64,000 bases of DNA from Bacillus sp. PK3_68 (GCF_003600835.1 NZ_NQYC01000001.1:2961001-3025000); one strand, 5' to 3'; shown: positions 42,762 to 52,819, counted from the stretch's first letter. Made by a program: numbers and translations. The notes: generated by a model from the letters alone, not told the origin.

Positions 42762-43703
42762 ATGAGTACTTTAGAAAAACAAGGCAAGAAATTCATTCAG
42801 AAAACAGCAGCTTATGAGGTGAAATCTCATCCGCAAAGCGATCGTTTATACCACATTGAGCTTGAACCTAAAGTGATCAGAGAATTTTTGGCAAAAGTAA
42901 AAGAAGAGGAAGTGTCTGTTCAGCATTTGGAGTATACTCCTTACGCACGACTTATCGTTGCTGATTACTTGCTTCAATTGACAGGAAAAGAGTTTCAAGA
43001 CATTTTGAGAGGGATTGTTCATGACCGCGAAACAGGTGGTTTCACAATTGGTCTGCAAGGAGAAACGCTTGATACAGATGATTATGTAATTTTCTCTACA
43101 GCGATGACTCATATTGTTGGAACACCGAATTTCGACTCCATGACAGGTAAATATTATGCCAGATTTACTGTAGCTCATACAGACAACAGTGATTCTTACC
43201 TTCGTCAAGCCTACCGTCTGTTCACATTGCATACGGATGGAACATTCGTTGATGAGCCAACTGACTGGTTGTTAATGATGAAAATGAAGGAAGAAAATGC
43301 AGTAGGAGGCGAGTCTCGTTTACTGCACCTTGACGACTGGAAAGAGCTTGAGAAATTCTCAACTCATCCACTTGCTACTTATAAATTCACATACAAAGCG
43401 CCAAGCAGCAAAAACGTCAGCCAGGAAGTACAGCGCGCTACGTTCTTCAATGATAACAACAAGCCTTGCATTTGCTTTATCGACCAATTTGCTTATCCAG
43501 AAACAATTGATGAAGCGAAGTATTTAAAAGAGCTTTCTGATTCCATGGAAAGTGATGAAAGTGTTATTGAGCTAAAACTTCCAGTTGGTGACCTTGTTAT
43601 GCTGAATAACTTGTTCTGGCTACATGGCCGTGCAGCATTCGAAGTAAATCCGGAATTAAATCGCGAACTTCTTCGTCAACGTGGTAGATTTGCAGAAATT
43701 TAA
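42762..43703 (+). CDS. glaH: Glutarate 2-hydroxylase (CsiD/GlaH family)
   Basis: A 313-residue Fe(II)/2-oxoglutarate-dependent dioxygenase that converts glutarate to L-2-hydroxyglutarate with loss of CO2 and formation of succinate. Metal ligands are in FTLHTDGTFVDEP (HxD near residue 158-160) and the distal histidine in LFWLHGRAAF; RQRGRFAEI at the C-terminus is the family's closing sequence. Length and motif order match E. coli GlaH. It has a TAGGAGGA site and its own sigma-A promoter and leader. Product feeds LhgO. Confidence 0.95.
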   Translation: MSTLEKQGKKFIQKTAAYEVKSHPQSDRLYHIELEPKVIREFLAKVKEEEVSVQHLEYTPYARLIVADYLLQLTGKEFQDILRGIVHDRETGGFTIGLQGETLDTDDYVIFSTAMTHIVGTPNFDSMTGKYYARFTVAHTDNSDSYLRQAYRLFTLHTDGTFVDEPTDWLLMMKMKEENAVGGESRLLHLDDWKELEKFSTHPLATYKFTYKAPSSKNVSQEVQRATFFNDNNKPCICFIDQFAYPETIDEAKYLKELSDSMESDESVIELKLPVGDLVMLNNLFWLHGRAAFEVNPELNRELLRQRGRFAEI

Positions 43704-43718
43704 TTAACTCTTATTGAA

Positions 43719-43757
43719 GAGAAAGAGGAGGCGGCTATTAGGCTGCCTTCTCTTTTT
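43719..43757 (+). terminator. Terminator after glaH
   Basis: AGAGGAGGCGGC pairs with GGCTGCCTTCTCT (one bulge/mismatch) and is followed by TTTT. Confidence 0.75.
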
Positions 43758-43777
43758 ATTATTTAGAAAAAGTATTG

Positions 43778-43814
43778 GTATGTAAAACGGAATGATTTAT
43801 GCATTTTTGAATAG
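43778..43814. promoter_or_regulatory. Candidate upstream activating sequence for the puuP-like gene
   Basis: TTATGC-N6-GAATAG (43797-43814) and, exactly 19 bp upstream, GTATGT-N6-GAATGA (43778-43795) match the TTATGC-N6-GCATAA pattern seen before the glutamate dehydrogenase and aldehyde dehydrogenase promoters. These are the most degenerate pair and lie farther (167 bp) from the -24 element. Confidence 0.4.
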
Positions 43815-43981
43815 GGTGATTGTAATTTGAGAAATAAAACGAGTTTTTATTTTACTGTTATTTCATAATAATACATTTATTTACATTGATGATTTGTATT
43901 AAATGAACTGTTAACACCTCTGTTATCCGCTTTCTTTTAGTTTTCAAAAAAATATAATATTTTTTGTTGTTTTTTGTACTT

Positions 43982-43998
43982 TTGGCATGAAAATTGTA
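43982..43998 (+). promoter_or_regulatory. Sigma-54 promoter of the puuP-like gene
   Basis: TTGGCAT-GAAAA-TTGTA matches -24/-12 with N5 spacing; the usual TTGCA is TTGTA. It lies 52 bases before the ATG. Confidence 0.8.
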
Positions 43999-44050
43999 TA
44001 AATATTTTAATAATTAACATTTTAAGCGGTTACAACAGGAGGAATGATAT

Positions 44051-45400
44051 ATGCAGGAAAAGGTTCAATTAAAGAGATCATTAGGTCTATGGGCAATAGT
44101 TATGTTAGGTGTCGGTTATATGACGCCTATGGTAGCGTTTGATACATTTGGAATTGTATCAGAGGAAACGGGCGGACATGTGCCGGCTTCCTACGTGATT
44201 GCTCTAGTTGGAATGCTATTTACAGCTGCCAGCTACGGAAAAATGGTTAGAGTTTACCCGGTAGCCGGTTCAGCTTATACGTATACACAAAAAACAATTA
44301 GTAAAAAGCTCGGCTTTTTTGTCGGTTGGGCTGCTTTGCTTGATTACTTGTTTTTGCCGATGGTGAATGCGCTTTTAACAAAGATTTACCTGTCAGCGCT
44401 ATTTCCGCAAGTTCCTGGCTGGGTGTGGGTAGTTGGATTTGTAGTGGTCGTAACGGCTGCGAACTTATTTAGTGTAAACCTGGCAGCTAATTTTAATAAT
44501 TTTCTCGTGTTATTTCAATTCTTAGTCATTGCTATTTTTGTCATACTGGTTATCAAAGGGCTTGGAAATGGAGAAGGAGCAGGAACTGTCTTTTCGTTTA
44601 TTCCATTTGCTGAAGAGGGCATGTCAGTTGGTCCGCTTATAGCAGGAGCCACAGTTCTATGTTTTTCTTTTCTTGGGTTTGATGCGGTTACCACATTATC
44701 AGAGGAAACACCTGATGCTGTAAAAACAATCCCGAAAGCTATCTTTTTAACTGCACTTGTAGGCGGCGTGCTTTTTATTACCGTTTCTTACTTCACGCAA
44801 ATGTTTTTCCCTGATGTTTCTCGTTTCTCTGATCCGGAAGCTGCTTCACCTGAAATTGCTTTATACGTAGGAGGCAAGCTATTTCAGGCATTTTTCCTAG
44901 CAGGGACGCTGACAGGAACGCTCGCATCGGGCTTGGCTTCTCATACGAGTGTGTCGCGGTTATTGTATGTAATGGGGCGGGATAACGTTATTCCTTCAAA
45001 GTTTTTTGGATACATCCACCCAAAATGGCGGACACCTGCATTGAATGTTGTGTTGGTAGGTTTTATTTCATTAATCGCTATTTTTCTTGATTTAGAGACA
45101 GCCACCTCTTTAATTAACTTTGGGGCACTCATCGCCTTTACGTTTGTTAATTTGGCTGTTATTGCTCACTATGTAATTAGAAAGAAAAGATATAAGAATC
45201 CGAAAGACTTTATTAACTATTTAGTGTTCCCAGTTATCGGTGCAAGCATTGTAGTAGTCTTATGGATAAACTTGAATATTCATTCTCTTATTCTTGGAGT
45301 TATCTGGTCAGTTATTGGAATGCTGTATTTAATGTATATTACAAACTGGTTCCGTTCGCCTGTTCCACAAATGCATATGGAAGAAGTACACGAATTGTAA
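44051..45400 (+). CDS. puuP: Putrescine/polyamine importer, PuuP-like (APC family)
   Basis: A 449-residue carrier with 12 hydrophobic segments. Agreement with E. coli PuuP is unusually long: [74 protein letters not shown]-like [14 protein letters not shown] and [14 protein letters not shown]. It should import putrescine, possibly cadaverine, by proton motive force. It has a CAGGAGGA site and is a single gene between a sigma-54 promoter and a terminator, placing it in the regulon of the 709-residue activator. A paralogue lies at 57788-59143. Confidence 0.9.
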   Translation: MQEKVQLKRSLGLWAIVMLGVGYMTPMVAFDTFGIVSEETGGHVPASYVIALVGMLFTAASYGKMVRVYPVAGSAYTYTQKTISKKLGFFVGWAALLDYLFLPMVNALLTKIYLSALFPQVPGWVWVVGFVVVVTAANLFSVNLAANFNNFLVLFQFLVIAIFVILVIKGLGNGEGAGTVFSFIPFAEEGMSVGPLIAGATVLCFSFLGFDAVTTLSEETPDAVKTIPKAIFLTALVGGVLFITVSYFTQMFFPDVSRFSDPEAASPEIALYVGGKLFQAFFLAGTLTGTLASGLASHTSVSRLLYVMGRDNVIPSKFFGYIHPKWRTPALNVVLVGFISLIAIFLDLETATSLINFGALIAFTFVNLAVIAHYVIRKKRYKNPKDFINYLVFPVIGASIVVVLWINLNIHSLILGVIWSVIGMLYLMYITNWFRSPVPQMHMEEVHEL

Positions 45401-45411
45401 ATTAGAAGAGG

Positions 45412-45465
45412 AAGCCGGAATCGCTGGTGCAAATGTTATTGCCAGCAGATCCCGGCTTTTTTTGT
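45412..45465 (+). terminator. Terminator after the puuP-like gene
   Basis: AAGCCGGAATCGCTGG pairs with CCAGCAGATCCCGGCTT (small internal mismatch), then T7. Confidence 0.85.
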
Positions 45466-45482
45466 TAGTTTAAAAGGTTTCT

Positions 45483-45519
45483 TTATGCGAAAAATAATAG
45501 GCTATGCAAATAAGCATAA
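45483..45519. promoter_or_regulatory. Candidate upstream activating sequence for glutamate dehydrogenase
   Basis: CTATGC-N6-GCATAA (45502-45519) is a nearly perfect 18-bp dyad. A second copy, TTATGC-N6-TAATAG, begins exactly 19 bp upstream (45483). The proximal site ends 82 bp before the -24 element, the same distance as at the aldehyde dehydrogenase promoter. Confidence 0.65.
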
Positions 45520-45601
45520 AACAGAAATGTAAAAAGAAAATTAGGAAGCTTCTAGAAGCCCGTCTCTTCAAGGGGAACAAGATTTTAAATTTTTTGAAGT
45601 T

Positions 45602-45618
45602 TTGGCACGGAAATTGCT
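45602..45618 (+). promoter_or_regulatory. Sigma-54 promoter of glutamate dehydrogenase
   Basis: TTGGCAC-GGAAA-TTGCT. The -24 element is perfect and spacing is N5. It lies inside the longest open frame, which settles the start at TTG 45657. Confidence 0.9.
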
Positions 45619-45656
45619 TCTATAATAAGCAACAAATAAAAATGAGGTGTTATAAA

Positions 45657-46952
45657 TTGGGTACGAATGTACAGACAGCAGAGACTAAGACAACAGCAGG
45701 ACAGCATCATAAAGATAATCCGCAAGAGGAATTTAAGTTAATTCTAAAAGAAGCGGTAGAAATTCTTGGTTACTCTGAGGAAGTATTTGAATTTTTAAAA
45801 GAGCCGATGAGATTTTTGGAGGTTAATATCCCTGTAAAAATGGATAATGGCGAGACAAAAATTTTCAAAGGCTATCGTGCTCAGCATAATGATGCAAACG
45901 GACCGACAAAAGGCGGCATCCGCTTTCATCCGGACGTGACAGCAGACGAAGTAAAAGCATTGGCTGGCTGGATGAGCTTAAAATGCGGAATTACCGGACT
46001 TCCTTATGGGGGAGCTAAAGGCGGGATCATCTGCGAACCACGTAGCATGAGCGCAGGTGAGCTTGAGCGGTTAAGCCGTGGATATGTACGGGCGGTGAGC
46101 CAGCTTGTCGGACCGACAAAGGATATTCCAGCACCTGATATGTATACAAATTCACAGATTATGGCATGGATGCTCGATGAATATGATCATATTAGAGAAT
46201 TCGATTCACCAGGATTTATTACTGGGAAGCCGCTTGTTTTAGGTGGCTCAGAAGGACGCGAAACAGCGACTTCAAAAGGCGTTCTATATACACTGCAAAT
46301 GGTCAGTGAATTAAAGAACATGCCGCTTGAAGGAATGAAAGTAATCGTACAAGGGTTTGGAAACGTTGGGGGTTACCTCGCGTACTACCTGCATGAATTA
46401 GGAGTGAAGGTAGTTGGAATTTCAGATGCTCTTGGTGCGATTTATGAACCTGAAGGTCTTGATATTCCGGACTTGCTTGGACGCCGTGATTCCTTTGGCA
46501 TTGTTACTGGCCAGTTTGAAAATATAATTACAAATGAAGAGCTAATTGAGCAGGAATGTGACGTGCTTATTCCGGCGGCAGTTGGCGGAGTCATCACTAC
46601 AGAGAACGCTGACAGACTGAAATGTAAGTTTATCGTTGAAGCGGCTAACGGACCAACAACAAAAGAAGCGATTCAAATGCTTGATGAGCGTGGCGTTTTA
46701 GTTGTTCCTGATATTCTTGCCAATTCCGGCGGAGTCATCGTTTCTTATTTTGAATGGTGTCAGAACAACCAAGGTTACTATTGGACAAAAGAGCTAGTAG
46801 AAGAAAGATTGAAAGAGAAAATTCATGCGAGCTTCTTGAACGTTCAGAATACTGCCGAACAATTTGGCATTAACATGAAAACTGCTGCTTATGTTGAAGG
46901 GATCCGCAAAATCGCTGAAGCTTCAGGATTGCGCGGCTGGATTAAGCTTTAA
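45657..46952 (+). CDS. NAD-dependent glutamate dehydrogenase (RocG/GudB-like)
   Basis: A 431-residue Glu/Leu/Phe/Val dehydrogenase. The substrate-binding motif KGGIRFHPDVTADEV, catalytic lysine in GLPYGGAKGGI, DIPAPDMYT, and the Rossmann motif VQGFGNVGGYLA are all present. It converts glutamate to 2-oxoglutarate and ammonium. The start is TTG 45657, 11 bases after GAGGTG; the open frame extends upstream to 45504 but across the sigma-54 promoter, so that start is rejected. In B. subtilis, rocG is also sigma-54 (SigL) driven, under RocR. Here the activator gene lies next but one downstream. It links amino groups collected as glutamate by the aminotransferase to central metabolism. Confidence 0.93.
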   Translation: MGTNVQTAETKTTAGQHHKDNPQEEFKLILKEAVEILGYSEEVFEFLKEPMRFLEVNIPVKMDNGETKIFKGYRAQHNDANGPTKGGIRFHPDVTADEVKALAGWMSLKCGITGLPYGGAKGGIICEPRSMSAGELERLSRGYVRAVSQLVGPTKDIPAPDMYTNSQIMAWMLDEYDHIREFDSPGFITGKPLVLGGSEGRETATSKGVLYTLQMVSELKNMPLEGMKVIVQGFGNVGGYLAYYLHELGVKVVGISDALGAIYEPEGLDIPDLLGRRDSFGIVTGQFENIITNEELIEQECDVLIPAAVGGVITTENADRLKCKFIVEAANGPTTKEAIQMLDERGVLVVPDILANSGGVIVSYFEWCQNNQGYYWTKELVEERLKEKIHASFLNVQNTAEQFGINMKTAAYVEGIRKIAEASGLRGWIKL

Positions 46953-47170
46953 TTAGCAGGCAGCCGTAAAGAGAGAATATAAGGGATGAGGTGGTTAAAT
47001 CAGGGGATTCCGTCTAAGCATACAAAGCAAAATGATCGGGAAATCATTGGCAAAAGGCAGAGCAAATGGGAAAAGCGACGACGGAATAAAAGCTGATTTG
47101 GCCCGGGGAGGGTAAAAATAATTTTGAAAGCGGTTGTCCCACTTATATAAGGAAAAGGAGATGAGTACCA

Positions 47171-47419
47171 TTGTTTGAAGAATTGATTACCAGCCCGTAT
47201 AACGGAGTAGTTCAGCAAGTTCTTGTGAAGGAAAACGTAAGAATCTATGAATGGGAGCCGCTATTTATAATTAAGAACGAAAAAGGAGAAATGCTTCCAG
47301 TTAAAGTGGGTGTCAGCGGAGAAATTCAGTCGCTCGAAGTCCAAGAAGGGGACAAAGTCATTCCCGGCATGGTACTCGCTTACGTGAAGGAAGAATTAGT
47401 AGTAAGTGCTTGTGATTGA
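47171..47419 (+). CDS. Biotin/lipoyl-attachment-like small protein without the acceptor lysine
   Basis: An 82-residue protein from TTG 47171 (AAGGAG 10 bases upstream). It has the hammerhead pattern of biotinyl domains: SPYNGVVQQVLVKENVRIYEWEPLFIIK and, in the second half, VSGEIQSLEVQEGDKVIPGMVLAYV. Where the usual MKM with its modified lysine should lie, the chain reads GEMLPVKVGVSG, so covalent attachment is doubtful. It sits between glutamate dehydrogenase and the sigma-54 activator. It might act as a ligand-binding or adaptor domain for one of them. Function unknown. Confidence 0.65.
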   Translation: MFEELITSPYNGVVQQVLVKENVRIYEWEPLFIIKNEKGEMLPVKVGVSGEIQSLEVQEGDKVIPGMVLAYVKEELVVSACD

Positions 47420-47434
47420 TGAATAATCTAGTAG

Positions 47435-47462
47435 AGGAAGATGGTGTTTCCATCTTCTTTTT
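47435..47462 (+). terminator. Terminator after the biotinyl-like ORF
   Basis: GAAGATGG pairs with CCATCTTC around TGTTT, followed by TTTTTCT. Confidence 0.8.
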
Positions 47463-47525
47463 CTATTATTCTGTAAAAAGTTTGCTAAAATAATAGAAAG
47501 GGGACAGCTGAGAGGGGGATCGAAA

Positions 47526-49655
47526 ATGTTTACGATTGATGAAAACAAATTAAATCCGATTGTTTCTATTCCGGTGGAAGATCAAGCGGATAACAGCTTC
47601 ATAGACATTAGTGCAATCAAAGAACCATTTGTATTTATGAGTGAACATGGCAAGCTTACTTCTTACGTTCATTTAAAGAGTAACCGTCTGGCGCATAAAA
47701 GAGAAGTGACCTTCCAAACGCTGTTGTCTCAGTCCATTCCGATCGAACAAATCTATCATGTGAACAAAATTATTTCATTGCCTGTTATTTTTCAGGTGAT
47801 CGGTGAGACGTTAACGATCATCAACGATGAAGAAGGGTCGCCGATCGGTTATTTAAAGCGGGAAGAACTGCTGGCTGAGCTATTTAAACAAGAGGAGCAG
47901 GGGGTCAATTTATTTAAAACGCTGCTTACCTCTATTCCAATGGGAATGTTTGTAGTAGACAGAGAAAAGAAGATCATCAACTGCAACGATGCCGGGTTAA
48001 AAATGATAAAGTCGACTGCTGAAAAGGTGATGAATAAACCTGCAGAGTCTGTATTTGAGCGAGAGCATATTGAAAGTGTGTTTGCGACCGGAAAAACAAT
48101 TTTAAACCAGGTGCAGCTGACAGATGAAATGGGCGTCCTTCTCGACTATTGTCCAATTTCAACCCAGGATCAGAAAATTGAAGGAATGCTAATTGTTGTT
48201 CAGGACATTCCTACCATTGAAGATATGGCAATGGAAATTGAAGATATTAAAAATCTTAATACGGATTTAAATGCTATTTTATCTACTATTTATGATGAAC
48301 TGCTCGTGGTGAACAGCAAAGGTGAGCTCATCCGCTACAGTGAAAATGTAATCAGTGGATTTTGGGATACAGATTTACAAGACATGCTTGGGAAAAGCCT
48401 TCTTGAACTAGAGAAAAAAGGGATGTTCAGTCCTTCCGTGACGAGGCTAGTCATGGAAAAAAAGAAAAAAGTATCGATTGTTCAGGAAGCAAGAAGCGGC
48501 AGAAAGGTGCTGGCAGTCGGCAATCCTGTTTTTAATGAAAAGGGAGAGATTGATCGCATTATTATCGCTTCTCGGGATATTACAGAAACTTCTCGATTAA
48601 AAGATGAATTAAAAGAAATGAAAAAGATTTCTGAGAAATATAAGAAAGAGCTTGATACGTTTAAAAATCAAGATCGAACGCTAAAAAAACTAATGTATCG
48701 CAGCCCGAAAATGGAAAAGATTATTCTCCAGGTAAAGAAGATAGCCGAGTTTTCTTCTACTGTATTAATAACAGGAGAATCCGGGGTCGGGAAAGAAGTA
48801 ATTGCCCAGGCGATTCATCAACTTGGACGTCGCTCGGAAAAGCCATTCTTGAAGCTAAACTGCGGGGCCATCCCGGAAAACTTGCTTGAAAGCGAACTGT
48901 TTGGCTATAAAAAGGGAGCCTTTACTGGCGCCGACAAAGAAGGCAAGGACGGATACTTTAAAATGGCTGATCAAGGCGTGCTTTTCCTCGATGAGATCGG
49001 TGAAATGCCCCTTCATTTGCAGGTCAAATTGCTGCGCGTATTACAGGAGCAGGAAGTCATCCCAGTCGGCAGTACCATCGCTGAGAAAGTGGATGTGCAA
49101 ATTATTGCGGCCACCAACAAGAAGCTTGAACAAATGGTAGAACAAGGAACGTTCCGGGAAGACTTATTTTACCGACTGAATGTTATCCCGCTTCATATTC
49201 CTCCTCTGAGAGAGAGAACAGAGGATATTTCAGTACTTGCTTTTCATTTTCTCCAGCAGCTTAATGAAAAGTATGATAAAAGTTTTTATTTAACACCTGA
49301 TGCCATCAACGTGCTTGAATTCTATTCGTGGCCGGGAAATGTGCGTGAACTGCAAAACATTATTGAGCGGCTCGTCGTTTCTGCTGATGATCAGGCGATA
49401 GATGCTGAATTTGTCAGCCAGTTTTTGTCGCTCGGTTATGATTTTAAAAAGGCACGGCCAATTATTACAAGGGTCGTTCCGCTGCAGGAGGCGCTTGAAG
49501 ATGTGGAAGAGCAGCTGATTGTACTCGCCATGAAGCAATATAAAACAACGACAAAGGCGGCTAAGGCGCTTGGAGTAAGTCAGTCATCCGTGAGCCGTAA
49601 ATATCAGAAGATCATGAGCAGCAGAAAATCTGACAATGAAGCGTCTCTTTATTAA
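47526..49655 (+). CDS. Sigma-54-dependent activator with PAS sensors and TyrR-type HTH
   Basis: A 709-residue regulator. An N-terminal region (about 1-125) of unclear fold is followed by two PAS-type domains (about 128-240 and 250-360; TSIPMGMFVVDREKKIINCN and TIYDELLVVNSKGELIRYSE), a coiled linker (about 365-400), the AAA+ domain (about 405-640; GESGVGKE, intact GAFTGA, VLFLDEIGEM) and a C-terminal TyrR-type HTH (AAKALGVSQSSVSRKYQKI). No receiver domain, so it is ligand- rather than phosphorylation-controlled. Its adjacency to three sigma-54 promoters, each with TTATGC-N6-GCATAA-like tandem dyads, makes it their likely activator. It is closely related to the frameshifted activator at 2446-4342 but lacks that protein's C-terminal extension. 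Its RBS is GAGAGGGGGAT. Confidence 0.93.
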   Translation: MFTIDENKLNPIVSIPVEDQADNSFIDISAIKEPFVFMSEHGKLTSYVHLKSNRLAHKREVTFQTLLSQSIPIEQIYHVNKIISLPVIFQVIGETLTIINDEEGSPIGYLKREELLAELFKQEEQGVNLFKTLLTSIPMGMFVVDREKKIINCNDAGLKMIKSTAEKVMNKPAESVFEREHIESVFATGKTILNQVQLTDEMGVLLDYCPISTQDQKIEGMLIVVQDIPTIEDMAMEIEDIKNLNTDLNAILSTIYDELLVVNSKGELIRYSENVISGFWDTDLQDMLGKSLLELEKKGMFSPSVTRLVMEKKKKVSIVQEARSGRKVLAVGNPVFNEKGEIDRIIIASRDITETSRLKDELKEMKKISEKYKKELDTFKNQDRTLKKLMYRSPKMEKIILQVKKIAEFSSTVLITGESGVGKEVIAQAIHQLGRRSEKPFLKLNCGAIPENLLESELFGYKKGAFTGADKEGKDGYFKMADQGVLFLDEIGEMPLHLQVKLLRVLQEQEVIPVGSTIAEKVDVQIIAATNKKLEQMVEQGTFREDLFYRLNVIPLHIPPLRERTEDISVLAFHFLQQLNEKYDKSFYLTPDAINVLEFYSWPGNVRELQNIIERLVVSADDQAIDAEFVSQFLSLGYDFKKARPIITRVVPLQEALEDVEEQLIVLAMKQYKTTTKAAKALGVSQSSVSRKYQKIMSSRKSDNEASLY

Positions 49656-49659
49656 TTGC

Positions 49660-49707
49660 AAGCTGTTCAAAAGCTAGTGACTCACTGCTTTTGAACAGCT
49701 TTTTTTA
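49660..49707. terminator. Terminator after the sigma-54 activator gene
   Basis: AAGCTGTTCAAAAGC pairs with GCTTTTGAACAGCTT, then T5. Confidence 0.92.
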
Positions 49708-49749
49708 TATGTGGCAAAAATGTGTCTAAAAATGCTTATTTTCATCGAT

Positions 49750-49786
49750 TTATTCATAAATTCATACATTATGCTAAATTGCATAA
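49750..49786. promoter_or_regulatory. Candidate upstream activating sequence for the aldehyde dehydrogenase/aminotransferase operon
   Basis: TTATGC-TAAATT-GCATAA (49769-49786) is a perfect 18-bp dyad. Exactly 19 bp upstream is TTATTC-N6-TCATAC (49750-49767), 9 of 12 arm positions. The proximal dyad ends 81 bp before the -24 element, matching the glutamate dehydrogenase geometry. Confidence 0.7.
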
Positions 49787-49867
49787 GAGCGATAAAACTC
49801 CTAATTTTTGTATGGAATAAAAAGCTTGATAGTACGCAGTTTTCAAAAATATTTTAAATATTTCAAC

Positions 49868-49884
49868 TTGGCACGATAATTGCA
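49868..49884 (+). promoter_or_regulatory. Sigma-54 promoter of the aldehyde dehydrogenase/aminotransferase operon
   Basis: TTGGCACGATAATTGCA is a perfect -24/-12 consensus. It overlaps the longest possible start of the next ORF and so excludes it. Confidence 0.95.
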
Positions 49885-49921
49885 TTATATAAAGCAAACG
49901 GAGAATAGGAGGATGAAAAGC

Positions 49922-51418
49922 ATGTTAGAAACGCAGGCTGTAAAAACTCTTGATTTGAAAATGTACATTAATGGGGAATGGACAAACTCCAGTGACAATA
50001 AAACACGTGAAGTATTCAATCCAGCTACTGGTGAAGTAATCGCTCATGCGGCTGAAGGTACTGTCGCAGACGCCAGAGCAGCTATTGCTGCTGCCAGGGA
50101 AGCATTTGAAAGCGGTGTCTGGTCAGATCTTCCGACTGTTGAACGCGCTGCATACTTATTGAAAATTGCAGACAAAATCGACGAAAAAGCAGAAGAGCTG
50201 ACAGCACTAGAAACAATGAATAATGGTAAGCCACTTCGCGAAGCAGAAGGTGACATGGCAGATGCTGCAGCTTGTTTCCGTTACTATGCCGGTATGATCA
50301 CTCAACCGGACGGCGAAACGTACCATGTAGCGGACCCAATGCAAGCGATGGTTGTGAGAGAGCCAGTTGGCGTATGCGGATTAATTGTTCCTTGGAATTA
50401 CCCAATGCTTATGAGTGTTTGGAAAATCGCTCCGGCGTTAGCAGCAGGAAACACAGTTGTTTATAAACCTTCTGAAGTAACACCGGTTACACCGACAAAA
50501 TTAATGGAAATTATCGAAGAAGTAGGCGTGCCAAAAGGCGTTATCAATATGGTACACGGCGCGGGCCCTGTTGTTGGAAATGAAATTGCTTCTCATAAGG
50601 ATGTAGACATGGTGTCTTTCACTGGCGGTACAAAAACAGGAAAACACATCATGAAAACAGCTGCCGATACGATGAAGAAAGTTTCCTTGGAACTTGGCGG
50701 AAAATCACCAAATATCATTTTTGCTGATGCTGATTTCGAAGTGGCAGTAGATTACGCATTGTTCGGTATTTATTCCGGATCAGGCCAAGTATGTTCATCC
50801 GGTTCAAGAATTCTTGTAGAAGAAAGCATCTATGATAAATTCATCGAGCGTTTCACAGAGCGCGCGAAAAAAATTCAAGTGGGCAATGGAGCAGACCCAG
50901 AAACAGAAATGGGACCGCTTGTCAGCCAGCAGCACATGGAAAAAGTATTAAGCTACATTGAAATCGGTAAAGAAGAAGGAGCTCGCTTGTTATTCGGCGG
51001 AGAGCGCTTAACAGAGAACGGACTGGATAAAGGCTTCTTCGTAGCTCCAACGGCGTTTGCTGATACAACACAAGACATGAGAATCGTTCAAGAAGAAATT
51101 TTTGGGCCGGTAGTAGCGATTCAAAAATTCAAAGATGAAGCAGAAGCTATCCGCTTAGCCAACGATACGGATTATGGTTTAGCAGGTGCTGTATTTACTA
51201 TTGATGGAGCGAAAGCACTTCGCGTGATCAAGAAATTGCGTGCGGGTATTACATGGATCAACTCCTACCATCCAACTTACAACGAAGCTCCTTGGGGCGG
51301 TTATAAGCAAAGTGGTATCGGCCGCAGCTTAGGAACATACGGATTGGATGAATTCCAAGAAATTAAACAAATCAACATCAACTTAGAAGTAGAACCAGTA
51401 GGCTGGTTTAAAAACTAA
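49922..51418 (+). CDS. Aldehyde dehydrogenase, aminoaldehyde type (PatD-like role)
   Basis: A 498-residue NAD(P)-dependent aldehyde dehydrogenase with VPWNYPMLMSVWK, LELGGKSPN, catalytic Cys in GQVCSSGSR and the C-terminal WGGYKQSGIGRSLGTYG. ATG 49922 is chosen because AGGAGG lies 9 bases upstream; ATG 49913 abuts that site and longer starts cross the sigma-54 promoter. Cotranscribed with the aminotransferase 27 bases downstream, it should oxidise the aminoaldehyde formed there: 4-aminobutanal (cyclising to pyrroline) to GABA, or 5-aminopentanal to 5-aminopentanoate. It is closely related to the aldehyde dehydrogenase at 10328-11818. Confidence 0.9.
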   Translation: MLETQAVKTLDLKMYINGEWTNSSDNKTREVFNPATGEVIAHAAEGTVADARAAIAAAREAFESGVWSDLPTVERAAYLLKIADKIDEKAEELTALETMNNGKPLREAEGDMADAAACFRYYAGMITQPDGETYHVADPMQAMVVREPVGVCGLIVPWNYPMLMSVWKIAPALAAGNTVVYKPSEVTPVTPTKLMEIIEEVGVPKGVINMVHGAGPVVGNEIASHKDVDMVSFTGGTKTGKHIMKTAADTMKKVSLELGGKSPNIIFADADFEVAVDYALFGIYSGSGQVCSSGSRILVEESIYDKFIERFTERAKKIQVGNGADPETEMGPLVSQQHMEKVLSYIEIGKEEGARLLFGGERLTENGLDKGFFVAPTAFADTTQDMRIVQEEIFGPVVAIQKFKDEAEAIRLANDTDYGLAGAVFTIDGAKALRVIKKLRAGITWINSYHPTYNEAPWGGYKQSGIGRSLGTYGLDEFQEIKQININLEVEPVGWFKN

Positions 51419-51445
51419 TCAAAAATTGCAGGAGTGGAGATATAA

Positions 51446-52819
<1,374 letters not shown>

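Larger units (their letters stand above)
43704..44050. other. 347-bp intergenic region (glaH to puuP-like gene)
   Basis: It contains the glaH terminator (43719-43757), tandem 18-bp dyads (43778-43814), an AT-rich stretch without ORFs, and a sigma-54 promoter (43982-43998). Confidence 0.7.

Noticed and set aside
42539-42817. 92-codon ORF in the glaH leader
   Set aside because: It starts at TTG without a ribosome site, encodes the terminator hairpin and overlaps the glaH start. A leader is the better reading.
45504-45656. Extended N-terminus of glutamate dehydrogenase from 45504
   Set aside because: The stretch contains the sigma-54 promoter and has no ribosome site. TTG 45657 with GAGGTG gives the normal family length.
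46986-47096. 36-codon ORF between glutamate dehydrogenase and the biotinyl-like gene
   Set aside because: Its AAGGG is too close to the ATG and the product is a basic string without recognisable pattern. It is probably chance.
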